This document shows, piece after piece, positions 43,579 through 52,429 of a stretch of 64,000 nucleotides of DNA. The stretch is taken from assembly GCF_902826655.1 (NCBI RefSeq), contig NZ_CADEFR010000020.1, positions 1 through 64,000 of the forward strand, written 5' to 3'. A program made the translations under genes and the position numbers. The notes under the pieces were generated by a model that was given only the letters and a program-made list of their open reading frames with translations, did not search any database and was not told the DNA's origin. Each line of letters begins with the position of its first letter. Position 1 is the first letter of the stretch. The stretch comes from an uncultured Methylibium sp. Its GTDB lineage: Bacteria > Pseudomonadota > Gammaproteobacteria > Burkholderiales > Burkholderiaceae_C.

Positions 43579-43602
43579 CAATACGACATCGTGCTGCTGT
43601 GA
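43579..43602 (+). other. attR: original chromosomal 3' end of rng
   Basis: Reads Gln-Tyr-Asp-Ile-Val-Leu-Leu-stop with GC-rich codons (ATC GTG CTG CTG). It matches 15406-15429 at 20 of 24 positions. The GTG of the next gene overlaps this stop by 4 nt, like other junctions of the chromosome, so this is the native rng end pushed away by the island. Confidence 0.85.
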
Positions 43603-44717
43603 TTGCCGTGACGCCGCGCGACGACGACTTCCGCTCGATCCTCGTCGTCTGCACGCGCCAGATCGGCGACGTTCTGCTGACGACGCCGCTGATCCGCGCC
43701 GCGAAGACGCGGTGGCCCGCTGCGCGCATCGACGTGCTGGGCTTCGCAGGCACGCTGGGCATGCTGGAAGGCAACCCGGACATCGCCGGGCGCATCGAGG
43801 TCCGGCCGGGCAGCGGCTGGTGGTCCTCGCTCGGCTTGATCCGTCGCCTGTGGCGGCGCTACGACCTGGCGCTGGTCACGCAGCGCAGCGACCGGGCCTT
43901 CTGGTACGCGCTGGTCGCGGCGCGTGTGCGGGCCGGCCTGCTGATGGGCCCCAGGCGTTTCGACTGGTGGAAGCGGCCCTTTCTGGCGCATGGCCTGGTC
44001 ATCACCGATGCACACGCGCATGTGGTGGGCGAGAAGCTCGCGCTGCTCGCACCTTGGGTCGATGCGTCGGCGGCGACCGCGCCGCTGGTCGTCGAGCCGC
44101 CGGCGCTGCAACCGCTGCCGACCGCTCTGGCCGGGGCGCTGCGCGAGCGCTATGTCGTGGTGCATGCGCCATCGATGTGGCGCTACAAGCAGTGGCCGGT
44201 CGAGCACTTCCGGGTGCTGATCGCGGAGCTGCTGGCCGATGGTGAGCAGGTCGTGCTGAGCGGAGGGCCGGGCGCGGCCGATCAGGCGGTCGTTGCCGCG
44301 CTGCGCGATCTCGGCACGGCGCCAGCGCTGCTCGACACGTCCGGGAGCCTGTCGCTCGGCCAGCTGGCCGCGCTGCTGCGCGCGGCCGCGCTGTACATCG
44401 GGCCCGACACCTCGATCACCCACCTCGCGGTCGCCTCCGGCACGCCGACCATCTCGCTCTACGGTCCCACGCCGCCCACCGTCTGGGGGCCGTGGCCGCA
44501 GGGTCAACGCCGGTCCGACCCGCCATGGCGCCCGACGGCGCCGCTGCAGCGCCGGGGCGGCGTCACGCTGTTGCAGGGCCCGGGCGCCTGCGTGCCTTGC
44601 GGGCGGGCCGGTTGCGAGGATCACGCCGCGAGCCGCGCGGATTGCCTCGTCGCGCTCGAACCGCAGCGCGTGATCGACGAGGCCAGGGCGCGGCTCGCCG
44701 GTCGGGTCGCGGCCTGA
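43599..44717 (+). CDS. Family 9 glycosyltransferase (heptosyltransferase-like)
   Basis: 372 residues. GT9 family features are visible: the start SILVVCTRQIGDVLLTTPLIRAAK, VVHAPSMWRYKQWPVEHF, and the nucleotide-sugar region YIGPDTSITHLAVASGTPTI with YGPTPP after it. GT9 enzymes add heptose to the LPS core. The GTG at 43599 sits on the original rng stop, so the gene was cotranscribed with rng before the island inserted and may now lack that promoter. A cysteine-rich C-terminal loop (CVPCGRAGCEDH) is like that of heptosyltransferases. Confidence 0.88.
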   Translation: MIAVTPRDDDFRSILVVCTRQIGDVLLTTPLIRAAKTRWPAARIDVLGFAGTLGMLEGNPDIAGRIEVRPGSGWWSSLGLIRRLWRRYDLALVTQRSDRAFWYALVAARVRAGLLMGPRRFDWWKRPFLAHGLVITDAHAHVVGEKLALLAPWVDASAATAPLVVEPPALQPLPTALAGALRERYVVVHAPSMWRYKQWPVEHFRVLIAELLADGEQVVLSGGPGAADQAVVAALRDLGTAPALLDTSGSLSLGQLAALLRAAALYIGPDTSITHLAVASGTPTISLYGPTPPTVWGPWPQGQRRSDPPWRPTAPLQRRGGVTLLQGPGACVPCGRAGCEDHAASRADCLVALEPQRVIDEARARLAGRVAA

Positions 44718-44731
44718 ACCTTCGCCGGCCG

Positions 44732-45775
44732 TCAATCGCGCCCGGCTTCGCGCTGGGCCTTGAGGCGCGCTTCGTGGCGCGCCCGCCAGTAGCGGCGGTG
44801 AAACAGCTGCAGCACGCTCTTGATGCGGAAGGTGGCCTGCGGAAACGCCGAGTGCAGCAGCTTGCGCAGGCGCCAGCCGCGGCCCAGCGGCGCGGCGTCG
44901 CGGTAGGCGCGCCAACGCTGCGGCCACGGCGGATGAGCCAGCAGCGTGCGCAGGTAGCGGTCGCGCTTCAGCGGCCTCGACATCAGCGCGCGCATCGCCT
45001 CGCCGTGGCCGCAGCGCTCGGCATCGGCGACGAGCTGCTGCATCTCGGCCAGCAGGCGGTCGAGCTGGCGTTCGCTCCAGTGGCCCTGGTCCTCGGCGCT
45101 CTCGAAGCCCGGCATCACCGAGGTGCCGCCGCGCCGGTAGTGCACCAGCGGCACCGCGACGGTGATCGCGCCCCCGAGGGCGATTGCCCGGAACACCATG
45201 ATCTGGTCTTCGTAGGCGATGCGCGCGTCCATCGGGCCGAAGCGCTCCATCAGGCGGCGCGTGAAGGCGTGGCCGGCGCCGACGATGTAGGGGCGTCGCG
45301 CCATCCAGTCGGCCACGCCGCGCCAGCGGCCGAGGTCGTCGACGCGGATCGGGTCGTGCAGGCGGCCGCTGGCGTCCATGTCCATCAGGTCGCTGGCGAT
45401 CAGGTCGGCGCGGCGATCGTTGGCGTCCCAGGCCTCGACCAGCCGACGCACGCGGTCGGGCGCCGAGATGTCGTCGCCTGCGGCGGTGATCAGCAACTCG
45501 CCGTCGGCGAAGCGCAGCAGCTCGTTGTAGTGGGCGGCGATGCCGAGGTTGGGACCGCGCGGGCGCAGGCGCACGCGATGCACGCCTCGGTAGCCGGCGG
45601 CCAGCGCTTCGAGCCGCTCGAAGCTGCCGTCGGTGGAGCCGTCGTCGGACAGCACGATCTCGATCGGCGGGCAGTCCTGCGCGAAGGCGGCCTGCACCGC
45701 GACGTCCAGCAGCTCACACTGCTGGTAGGTCAACACCAGCAGGCTGACGCTGGGGAAGCCGGCGCTCGGGTTCAC
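44732..45775 (-). CDS. Family 2 glycosyltransferase (LPS/O-antigen type)
   Basis: 347 residues with GT-A fold motifs: VSLLVLTYQQCELLDVAV, EIVLSDDGSTDGSF and the late ITAAGDDISAPDRV (DxD-type). The C-terminal half is helical, and basic near the end. It starts GTG at 45775 on the stop of the next upstream gene. It is the most downstream gene of a compact minus-strand set of envelope polysaccharide genes. Confidence 0.88.
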   Translation of the reverse strand: MNPSAGFPSVSLLVLTYQQCELLDVAVQAAFAQDCPPIEIVLSDDGSTDGSFERLEALAAGYRGVHRVRLRPRGPNLGIAAHYNELLRFADGELLITAAGDDISAPDRVRRLVEAWDANDRRADLIASDLMDMDASGRLHDPIRVDDLGRWRGVADWMARRPYIVGAGHAFTRRLMERFGPMDARIAYEDQIMVFRAIALGGAITVAVPLVHYRRGGTSVMPGFESAEDQGHWSERQLDRLLAEMQQLVADAERCGHGEAMRALMSRPLKRDRYLRTLLAHPPWPQRWRAYRDAAPLGRGWRLRKLLHSAFPQATFRIKSVLQLFHRRYWRARHEARLKAQREAGRD

Positions 45776-46632
45776 GGCGATCGCAGCAGGGCCGGCAGTC
45801 GCTGCAGCTGCAGGCCGAGCCAGCTCAAGACGAACTCGGCACAGCGCCGCCAGTCGCCGTGCTTGCGGTAGCGGTTGGCCCAGCTCAGCAAGCGCGCCTG
45901 CAGCGGCCAGGTCGCCCGCCGGCCAGCTTGTCGATGCAGCTCGCGGCGCACGCGCTCGGGGAGCTCGGCGAGGAACAACTCGTCCTGCGCGCTGGCGCTC
46001 ATCCCGGTGGCCGCGTAGTCGGCGACGACCAGGTCGATCCAGCGCATCGGATGCGCGAGTGCGGCACGCAGATTGAAGTCCCAATCGGCATAGAGGCGGT
46101 AACGCAGGTCGAAGCCACCCAGCTGGTCGAACAGCTCGCGGCGATAGAAGACCGCCTGCTGGCAGAGGTTGCGGCCCAGCAGTCCGGCCGGCGTCAGCGC
46201 GCCCGTGTAGCGCGAACCGGCCGCACCGACGGGCCCGTCGGCCATCGCACGCACGTCGCCGTAGACGATCGCGGCCTCGCGCTCGCCGGTCAGGGCCTCG
46301 GCGGCGCGTGCCAGCGTCTCGTCGGCGTGCAGGCGATCGTCGCTGCCCAGCACCAGGAACCAGCGTCCACGAGCGCGTCGCACGCCGTGATTGATCGCGT
46401 CGTAGACGCCCGAGTCGCGGCGCGATTCGATCGCGAGCGCCGGCAGCCGCGGGCGGAAGCTCTCGGCGACCTCGAGCGTCGCGTCGCGCGACAGGCCGTC
46501 GCACACCAGCACCTCGAAGTCGCGGAAGCGCTGGACCGCGAGGGATTCCAGCGCGCCGGCGAGCACCGCTGCGCTGTTCATCGTCGGCATCACGATGCTG
46601 ACGAGCGGCCCGGGGGCGTCGTGCGTGTTCAT
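45772..46632 (-). CDS. Family 2 glycosyltransferase
   Basis: 286 residues. GT-A motifs VSIVMPTMNSAAVLAGAL, FEVLVCDGLSRDATLE and FLVLGSDDRLHADET (the metal site) are present, with ADWDFNLRAALAHPM further on, of the kind seen in colanic acid or O-antigen synthesis. It overlaps by 4 nt with the FkbM gene upstream and the next glycosyltransferase downstream. Confidence 0.88.
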   Translation of the reverse strand: MNTHDAPGPLVSIVMPTMNSAAVLAGALESLAVQRFRDFEVLVCDGLSRDATLEVAESFRPRLPALAIESRRDSGVYDAINHGVRRARGRWFLVLGSDDRLHADETLARAAEALTGEREAAIVYGDVRAMADGPVGAAGSRYTGALTPAGLLGRNLCQQAVFYRRELFDQLGGFDLRYRLYADWDFNLRAALAHPMRWIDLVVADYAATGMSASAQDELFLAELPERVRRELHRQAGRRATWPLQARLLSWANRYRKHGDWRRCAEFVLSWLGLQLQRLPALLRSP

Positions 46633-47423
46633 GCGTCGCGCGACCGCCGCGCCTCGCGCCGGCGCCGCTTCCAGCGGTGCAGGGCGCGTCGGGTGCGCTC
46701 GCGCCATGGCAGCTCGACCAGCGCGGCGAGATCCTCGCGTGCGACGAACACCGCGTTGCCGTGCACCGGAACGCGGGCGTTGATCGGTGCGAAGCCGGCG
46801 TTGACGAAGCGCGGCGCGAGCAGGGCCTCGACGTCGGCCAGTGGCCGCGCGCCGGCGTAGACGGCCTCGGTGCTGACCTCGGTGTAGATCAGCCGCACGT
46901 TGGCCAGCAGCGCGGCGGGCAGCGCCGACAGGACCAGGTACTCGGCCCCCTGCACATCGATGATCAAGGCGTCGGGCGGCTCGAGGCTGTGCTCGGCCAG
47001 GACAGAGTCGAGCCGACGCGTGCGCACCTCGATCGAGGTCTGCATGCTGACCTCGGGGAACAGCGACTTGTGCGAGCCGAGCTCGAGCAGCGAGCTGGAC
47101 TCGCCGTGGTTGCTGGCGACATGAAAGGTGGCGGTGCCGTCGGTGTCGGCGATGGCGCAGGGGAAGACGCGCAGGCGCGGATCGCGCCGGGCCAGCGCCT
47201 CCAGCGCCGCCAGCGGCTCGGGCTGGGGTTCGAACAGGTCGATGCGGCGCAGCGCCGGGAAGAGCTTGTCGACCAGCGGCAGTTCGTCGAAGCGGTGGGC
47301 GCCGATGACGCTGAGCACCCTCAGCTCGCGCGCCAGCCGCGTGCCGCGCAGCGCGCGCAGCAGGTCGAGGTCGTAGACCGGCTCGTCGGCCGGCAGCAGC
47401 AAGGAGGTGGTGGGCGGGCTCAT
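46629..47423 (-). CDS. FkbM-family methyltransferase
   Basis: 264 residues. The FkbM fold shows SVIGAHRFDELPLVDKLFP, RRIDLFEPQPEPLAALE, a DGTATFHVASN strand and the characteristic DALIIDVQGAEYLVLSAL. These enzymes O-methylate sugars of polysaccharides or secondary metabolites. It sits among glycosyltransferases and another methyltransferase, so a sugar modification is expected. Confidence 0.82.
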   Translation of the reverse strand: MSPPTTSLLLPADEPVYDLDLLRALRGTRLARELRVLSVIGAHRFDELPLVDKLFPALRRIDLFEPQPEPLAALEALARRDPRLRVFPCAIADTDGTATFHVASNHGESSSLLELGSHKSLFPEVSMQTSIEVRTRRLDSVLAEHSLEPPDALIIDVQGAEYLVLSALPAALLANVRLIYTEVSTEAVYAGARPLADVEALLAPRFVNAGFAPINARVPVHGNAVFVAREDLAALVELPWRERTRRALHRWKRRRREARRSRDA

Positions 47424-48352
47424 GGGGTGGTCGCGGTGCGCGCGTCGCCGGTGCGGCGCAGATGCAGCAGGACGTGGTCGACCACCAGGCCGGGCTCGCC
47501 CAGCGCGCGCGTCGGCCGCCGCGTGCGCAGCAGCGCCGGCAGCGCGCTGCGCACGCGGCGCTGCAGCAGCTTGCGACGCAGTCGCCGGCGGCGGTGCGCG
47601 AGCAGTGCTTCGTCGTGCGGCGTGTCGTAGGCGAAGGTGGGCGCCTCGACCAGCTCGAGCCCGAGCGCCGGTGCCACCGCCCGTGCCCAGCGCGACGAGA
47701 CGAAGGAGACATGCTCCGGGAAGCTGCCGTACCACCAGGCGCCGCCGGCGTGTCGCCAGGCAGGGCTTTCGAGGTCGCCGGTCGAGACCAGCAGGGAGCC
47801 GCCGGGGGCGAGCTTGGGCGCCAGCAGGGCCACCAGCGCGCGCGGGTCGAGCAGGTGCTCGATCACGTCGACCGCGCAGATGACATCGTAGAGGCCGGGC
47901 ACGGCCGGCAGGTCGCGGATGCGCGAGGCGACGATGTCGATGCCTAGCGCCTGGGCGCGCGCCGCGGCGGCGGTGGAGGCCTCGACGCCGTGCCGCGTCC
48001 AGTCCGGGGACAGCGCGGCGAGCAGCGCGCCGTCGTAGCAGCCCACGTCGAGGACGCGGCCGGCGTCGCCGCGTGCGGCGATGCGCTCGAGCACCAGGCG
48101 CTGATCCGGACGCAAGGCGCGCTGGACCCAGATCCAGTCAGGCGCCTGGGCGTACAGCTGCTCGTAGGTGGCTTCGTCGCGGACCGGGTGGCGCAGGCCG
48201 AGATGGCAGTCGCGACAGCGCCAGAGCCGCCCGCCCGGCCAGGGTGGATCGAGCCGCTGCGCGGCGAACACATCGGCATCGGGCATCGCGCCGAGGTCGT
48301 CGAGTGCGGCCGAGCCGCATTGGCGGCAGCACGGAGCGTCGGCTTCGGACAT
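47420..48352 (-). CDS. SAM-dependent methyltransferase with zinc-ribbon-like head
   Basis: 310 residues. An N-terminal four-Cys pair (CRQCG and CRDC) resembles a zinc ribbon found in sugar C-methyltransferases. The class I core follows: GRVLDVGCYDGALLAAL, VASRIRDLPAVPGLYDVICAVDVIEHLL and KLAPGGSLLVSTGD. A long Arg-rich C-terminus has RRRRLRRKLLQRR. It is coupled to the FkbM gene by a 4-nt overlap. Confidence 0.82.
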   Translation of the reverse strand: MSEADAPCCRQCGSAALDDLGAMPDADVFAAQRLDPPWPGGRLWRCRDCHLGLRHPVRDEATYEQLYAQAPDWIWVQRALRPDQRLVLERIAARGDAGRVLDVGCYDGALLAALSPDWTRHGVEASTAAAARAQALGIDIVASRIRDLPAVPGLYDVICAVDVIEHLLDPRALVALLAPKLAPGGSLLVSTGDLESPAWRHAGGAWWYGSFPEHVSFVSSRWARAVAPALGLELVEAPTFAYDTPHDEALLAHRRRRLRRKLLQRRVRSALPALLRTRRPTRALGEPGLVVDHVLLHLRRTGDARTATTP

Positions 48353-48362
48353 CGCGCAGGAG

Positions 48363-49184
48363 TCAGAGATAGAGGGCGTCGGACCACCGGCCCTGCTGCC
48401 GGTGCATGTGCATGGCGTAGCCGTGCGCGGCGCGCTCGGCGGCGACCCAACGCCTGGCGCTCTCGCGCCGCTCGCGCTTGAAGCGGCGACGCGCCAGCCA
48501 GCCCATGCCGAGCTTGGCGTAGAAGTGGTGCCGGTCGCCAAGATCGTCGGCGCCGGTCTCGAGCTTGATCGCCTTCTGCGTGATCGACCCGAAGTGATGC
48601 AAGAGCGCATCGCCAACCGTCCCGACCGGGACGCCATGACGCAGACAGCGCACCAGGAACTCGACGTCCTCGCGGCCGCCGAGCTGGCGGTCGGTGTCGG
48701 GGAAGCCGATGCGCTCGAACACCTCGCGCCGCACCGCGAAACAAACGCCGTGGAACCAGTCGCTTCGCAGAGTGCCCGCCATCGAAGCGGTGAACGCCGC
48801 CGCATGCGCGGCGAAGTCGTAGTCGAGTTCACCTTCGACCAGCGAAGGGCTGACCACCTGGAGACCGTGAGCCTCGGCGGCGTCGAGCATGCGGTCCATC
48901 GCGCGGTCGCAGGCGACGATGTCGTTGTTGAGCAGCACGGTCCAGTCGGCGTCGCCGGAGAGCAGCGCGCCCTGGGCCCAGGCGCCGCCGCAGCCGAGGT
49001 TGACCCGGTTGTTGACGCTCGGCAGCTCGGGGTGTGCGGCAAGCCAGGCCGGCGTGTCGTCGCGGCTGGCGTTGTCGATCACGAGCAAGGCATCGGCTGG
49101 CGTACCGCCGCCCAGGAGGCTGTCGACGCACTGGCGCGTGTAGGCCAGTTGGTCCAGGACCGGGATGACGACGCGGTAGCGCAT
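48363..49184 (-). CDS. Family 2 glycosyltransferase (rhamnosyltransferase-like)
   Basis: 273 residues. RVVIPVLDQLAYTRQCVDSLL, LLVIDNASRDDTPAWL and WTVLLNNDIVAC (NND metal motif) are typical of Rfb-type rhamnosyl/glycosyltransferases that extend O-antigen or exopolysaccharide. It lies 11 nt upstream of the zinc-ribbon methyltransferase on the minus strand and heads the polysaccharide subset; a peroxidase-like gene lies upstream. Confidence 0.85.
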   Translation of the reverse strand: MRYRVVIPVLDQLAYTRQCVDSLLGGGTPADALLVIDNASRDDTPAWLAAHPELPSVNNRVNLGCGGAWAQGALLSGDADWTVLLNNDIVACDRAMDRMLDAAEAHGLQVVSPSLVEGELDYDFAAHAAAFTASMAGTLRSDWFHGVCFAVRREVFERIGFPDTDRQLGGREDVEFLVRCLRHGVPVGTVGDALLHHFGSITQKAIKLETGADDLGDRHHFYAKLGMGWLARRRFKRERRESARRWVAAERAAHGYAMHMHRQQGRWSDALYL

Positions 49185-49185
49185 C

Positions 49186-49794
49186 TCAGCGTGCAGGCCT
49201 GGGCTGCCTGCCCATCAGGTAGAACTCGTCGTTCGGCCGCAGCGAGATCAGGTTGGCCATGCGGTTGGACAGGCCGAACAGCGCTGTGATCGCGCCGATG
49301 TCCCAGATGTCCTCGTCGCTGAAGCCGTGGGCGCGCAAGGCCGCGAAGTCGGCGTCGTCGACGTCCTGCGCGGCGCTGCAGACCTTGAGCGCGAACTCGA
49401 TCATCGCGTGCTGGCGCGGCGTGAGGTCGGCCTTGCGCGGGTTGGTGGCCAGCTGGTCGGCGAGCTGCGGCTTCTTCTCGTAGATCCGCAGGATCGCGCC
49501 ATGGGCCACCACGCAGTACAGGCAGCGATTCACGCCGCTGGTGGCGACGATGATCATCTCCTTCTCGCCCTTGGTGAGCCCGGACTCGCGCAGCAGCAGC
49601 GCGTCGTGGTAGGCGAAGAAGGCGCGGAACTCGTCGGGCCGGTGAGCGAACCCGAGGAAGACGTTGGGCACGAAGCCGGCCTTCTCCTGCACCGCGAGGA
49701 TCTTCTCGCGGATGTCGTCGGGCAGGTCCTTCAGCTCGGGCACCGGGTAGCGGCTGATCGGCGGGGCGGATGCGGTGACGGGGGCGGCGCTCAT
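49186..49794 (-). CDS. Peroxidase-related AhpD/CMD-family protein
   Basis: 202 residues. The catalytic AhpD-type site is CLYCVVAHG (Cys91-x2-Cys94-x3-His98), in the peroxidase-related subgroup of the carboxymuconolactone decarboxylase fold. Such proteins reduce hydroperoxides or function in oxidative stress. Its place between msbA and a glycosyltransferase gene is odd, but the ATG overlaps the msbA stop by 4 nt, so it is expressed with the lipid flippase. Confidence 0.85.
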   Translation of the reverse strand: MSAAPVTASAPPISRYPVPELKDLPDDIREKILAVQEKAGFVPNVFLGFAHRPDEFRAFFAYHDALLLRESGLTKGEKEMIIVATSGVNRCLYCVVAHGAILRIYEKKPQLADQLATNPRKADLTPRQHAMIEFALKVCSAAQDVDDADFAALRAHGFSDEDIWDIGAITALFGLSNRMANLISLRPNDEFYLMGRQPRPAR

Positions 49795-51545
49795 GCGGCG
49801 GTCTCCAGGTCGGTCTTGAACTGCAGCGCATGCAGGCGGGCGAACAGGCCGCCGCGGGCCAGCAGCTCGGCGTGCGAGCCCTGCTCGACGACGCGGCCGC
49901 GGTCGAGCACGGCCACCCGGTCGGCGGCCTCGATGGTGGACAGCCGGTGTGCGATGACGACCGAGGTGCGGCCCACCATCAGGCGCTCCAGTGCGGTCTG
50001 GACCAGGCGCTCGCTTTCGGAGTCGAGCGCCGAGGTCGCCTCGTCCAGGATCAGCAGCGGCGCGTCCTTGTAGATCGCGCGGGCGATCGCCAGCCGCTGG
50101 CGCTGACCGCCCGAGAGCTGGTTGCCGTTGTGGCCGATCGTGCTGTCGATGCCTTGCGGCAGGCCTTCGGCGAAGTCCAGCAGGTTCGCACCCGCCAGTG
50201 CCGCACGGACCCGCGCGACGTCGATCTCGTAGCCCAAGGCCACGTTGACCGCGACGCTGTCGTTGAACAGCACCACGTCCTGGCTCACCAGGGCGAACTG
50301 GCGGCGCAGTGCGAGCAGGTCCCAGTCGGGCAGGGCGACGCCGTCCAGCAGCACCCGCCCGGCCTGCGGCTCGAGGAAGCGTGGCAGCAGGTTGACCAAC
50401 GTGCTCTTGCCCGAGCCCGACGGGCCGACCAGCGCCAGCGTCTCGCCCGCCGCGATCGTGAGGCTCACGCCATCCAGCGCCGGGGGCTTGTCGGCGCTGT
50501 AGCGCAGGCTCACGCTCTCGAGGCACAACTCTCCGCGGGCGCGCGCGACCGCGTGATTGCCGCCGCGCTCGACGGGGGTGTCCTCGATCAGCGTGAGGCC
50601 GCGTTGCACGGCCGCCAGGCCGCGCGTGATCGGGCCAGCGACCTCGGACAGGTGCTTGAGCGGCGTGATCAGCATCAGCATCGCGGTGACGAAGGAGACG
50701 AAGCCGCCGACCGTCGAGCCGCCGGTGCTGGCCTGCCAGAGCGCCGCGGTGATGACCGCCGAGAGCGCCGCCGCCGCCAGCATCTGCGTGACCGGCGTGA
50801 CGGTCGACGCCGCGACGGTGGCCTTCAGCATCAGCTGCCGCAGGCCGTCGCTGGCGCGGCGGAAGCGCTCGCCCTGGGCCGGCGCCGCGCCGTGCAGGCG
50901 CACGATGCGCCAGGCCAGCACGTTCTCCTCGACCACGTAGGCCAGCTCGTCGGTCGCGCGCTGGCTGGCCACCGCGATGCCGTGCATGCGCTTGCCGAAG
51001 ACGCGCATCACGATGGCGACGGCAGGGAACAAGGCTGCGATGAAGAGCGTGAGCTGCCAGTTGATCCAGATCAGGTAGCCCAGCAGGGCGACGGCGGTCA
51101 GCGAGTCCTTGATCAGCGTCTGCACGGCGTTGACCAGCAGGTTCGATCCGCTCTGCACCTCGTAGACGACGGAGTTGATGAGCTTGCTGGTCGACTGCTC
51201 GTTGAACAGCCCGGGATCGGCGTCCAGCAACCGCGCGAACATCGCGTGGCGCATGCGCAGGGTGCCCTGGTTGGCCGTCCAGGCGAGCGCGTAGTTGACG
51301 ACGAAGCCGGCAACGCCCCGCACGAGGAAGAGCCCGAGGATCACCGCCGGGACCATCCACAGCGGCACCGCCTGGCTCGAGAAGCCGCTGTCGAGCAGCG
51401 GCTTCATCATGTAGGCGAGCAGCGGCTCGGTCGCCGCTCCGACCGAGGCGCCCAGTGCCGCCAGCACCAAGCCGCGCCGAGCGTCGGAGAAGTAGGGCCA
51501 GACGGCCTTGAGCCGCGAGAGATTGTGGCTGGAGCGTTCGGACAT
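49791..51545 (-). CDS. msbA: Lipid A export ABC transporter ATP-binding/permease
   Basis: 584 residues, the usual length of MsbA. Six hydrophobic segments form the N-terminal permease domain. The ATPase domain has Walker A VGPSGSGKSTLV, signature LSGGQRQRLA and Walker B LLILDEATSALD, then the H-loop VIAHRLST. MsbA flips lipid A-core to the outer leaflet of the inner membrane. Context with LPS glycosyltransferases supports the call. Confidence 0.93.
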   Translation of the reverse strand: MSERSSHNLSRLKAVWPYFSDARRGLVLAALGASVGAATEPLLAYMMKPLLDSGFSSQAVPLWMVPAVILGLFLVRGVAGFVVNYALAWTANQGTLRMRHAMFARLLDADPGLFNEQSTSKLINSVVYEVQSGSNLLVNAVQTLIKDSLTAVALLGYLIWINWQLTLFIAALFPAVAIVMRVFGKRMHGIAVASQRATDELAYVVEENVLAWRIVRLHGAAPAQGERFRRASDGLRQLMLKATVAASTVTPVTQMLAAAALSAVITAALWQASTGGSTVGGFVSFVTAMLMLITPLKHLSEVAGPITRGLAAVQRGLTLIEDTPVERGGNHAVARARGELCLESVSLRYSADKPPALDGVSLTIAAGETLALVGPSGSGKSTLVNLLPRFLEPQAGRVLLDGVALPDWDLLALRRQFALVSQDVVLFNDSVAVNVALGYEIDVARVRAALAGANLLDFAEGLPQGIDSTIGHNGNQLSGGQRQRLAIARAIYKDAPLLILDEATSALDSESERLVQTALERLMVGRTSVVIAHRLSTIEAADRVAVLDRGRVVEQGSHAELLARGGLFARLHALQFKTDLETAA

Positions 51546-51652
51546 GCGCGACGCGGCGGGACGACAGCGGACGATGATACGCGGCAGCCCTCGCGGCCCC
51601 CGGGGCCGCCGGCCCGGCTGCCTACAATGCGCGCCGGGGAAGCCGCCACTGC

Positions 51653-52429
51653 ATGTCGCTCTCGGTCATCGTCATCACCCGCAACGAAGCCCACAACATC
51701 GACGCCTGTCTCGCGTCGGTCGCGTTCGCCGACGAATGGGTGGTCGTCGACTCGGGCAGCAGCGACGCGACACCGGCGATCGCCGCGGCCCGCGGTGCGC
51801 GCGTGATCAGCACCCCCGACTGGCCCGGCTTCGGTCCCCAGAAGAACCGCGCCCTGGACGCCGCGACCGGCGACTGGGTCTTCAGCATCGATGCCGACGA
51901 GCGCGTGACGCCGGAACTCGCAGCCCAGATCCGGGTCGCAATGGCGCGGCAGGAGGGACCGTCTGCCTACACCGTGTCACGACTTTCTTCCTTCTGCGGC
52001 ACCTGGATGCGCCATGGCGACTGGTATCCTGACTTGGTGGTGCGCTTGTTCCGCCGCGGCCATGCGCGCTTCACCAGCGACCTGGTGCACGAGCATGTCG
52101 TCGCCGAGGGTCCGACCGGGGCCCTGAGCGGCCACCTCCTACACGACAGCATGCCCAGCCTCGAGTCCTGCCTCGACAAGATGAATCGCTATTCCAGCGG
52201 CCGTGCGCTCGACCGCCACCGCGCGGGTCATGCGGGCGGCCTCGGCAAGGCGGTGGCTCACGGCGTCTGGGCGTTCCTGCGTTCCTACCTGTTCAAGCGC
52301 GGCTTCCTGGACGGGCGCATGGGCTTCGTGGTCGCCTTCAGCATCGCCGAGGGCACCTACTACCGCTACCTGAAGATGTGGCTGCTCGATCGCCCCGCGA
52401 TCGAAGCGGCCGCACCCCGTACCCCATGA
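51653..52429 (+). CDS. LPS core glycosyltransferase, WaaE/KdtX-like
   Basis: 258 residues with SVIVITRNEAHNIDACLAS, VVDSGSSDATPAIA, the metal motif VFSIDADERVTPEL and the mid-protein WYPDLVVRLFRRG, close to the KdtX/WaaE beta-1,4-glucosyltransferase pattern. It is divergent from msbA across 107 bp. Its stop overlaps the tolB start by 4 nt, so it leads the tolB-pal-cpoB operon here. Confidence 0.85.
   Translation: MSLSVIVITRNEAHNIDACLASVAFADEWVVVDSGSSDATPAIAAARGARVISTPDWPGFGPQKNRALDAATGDWVFSIDADERVTPELAAQIRVAMARQEGPSAYTVSRLSSFCGTWMRHGDWYPDLVVRLFRRGHARFTSDLVHEHVVAEGPTGALSGHLLHDSMPSLESCLDKMNRYSSGRALDRHRAGHAGGLGKAVAHGVWAFLRSYLFKRGFLDGRMGFVVAFSIAEGTYYRYLKMWLLDRPAIEAAAPRTP

Larger units (their letters stand above)
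15406..43602. mobile_element. Integrated genomic island in rng carrying a DNA-modification system
   Basis: The element is bounded by the two rng-end copies (core-to-core distance 28,173 bp). It starts with an integrase next to attL and has matching arm-type repeats just inside each end. The protein-coding DNA inside is visibly less GC-rich than the flanks in several genes. At the right junction the first chromosomal gene begins with a GTG overlapping the old rng stop, which shows what the uninterrupted locus looked like. Cargo includes a dpd-like operon, a large helicase fusion, toxin-antitoxin genes and a second integrase, so it may be composite. Confidence 0.85.
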
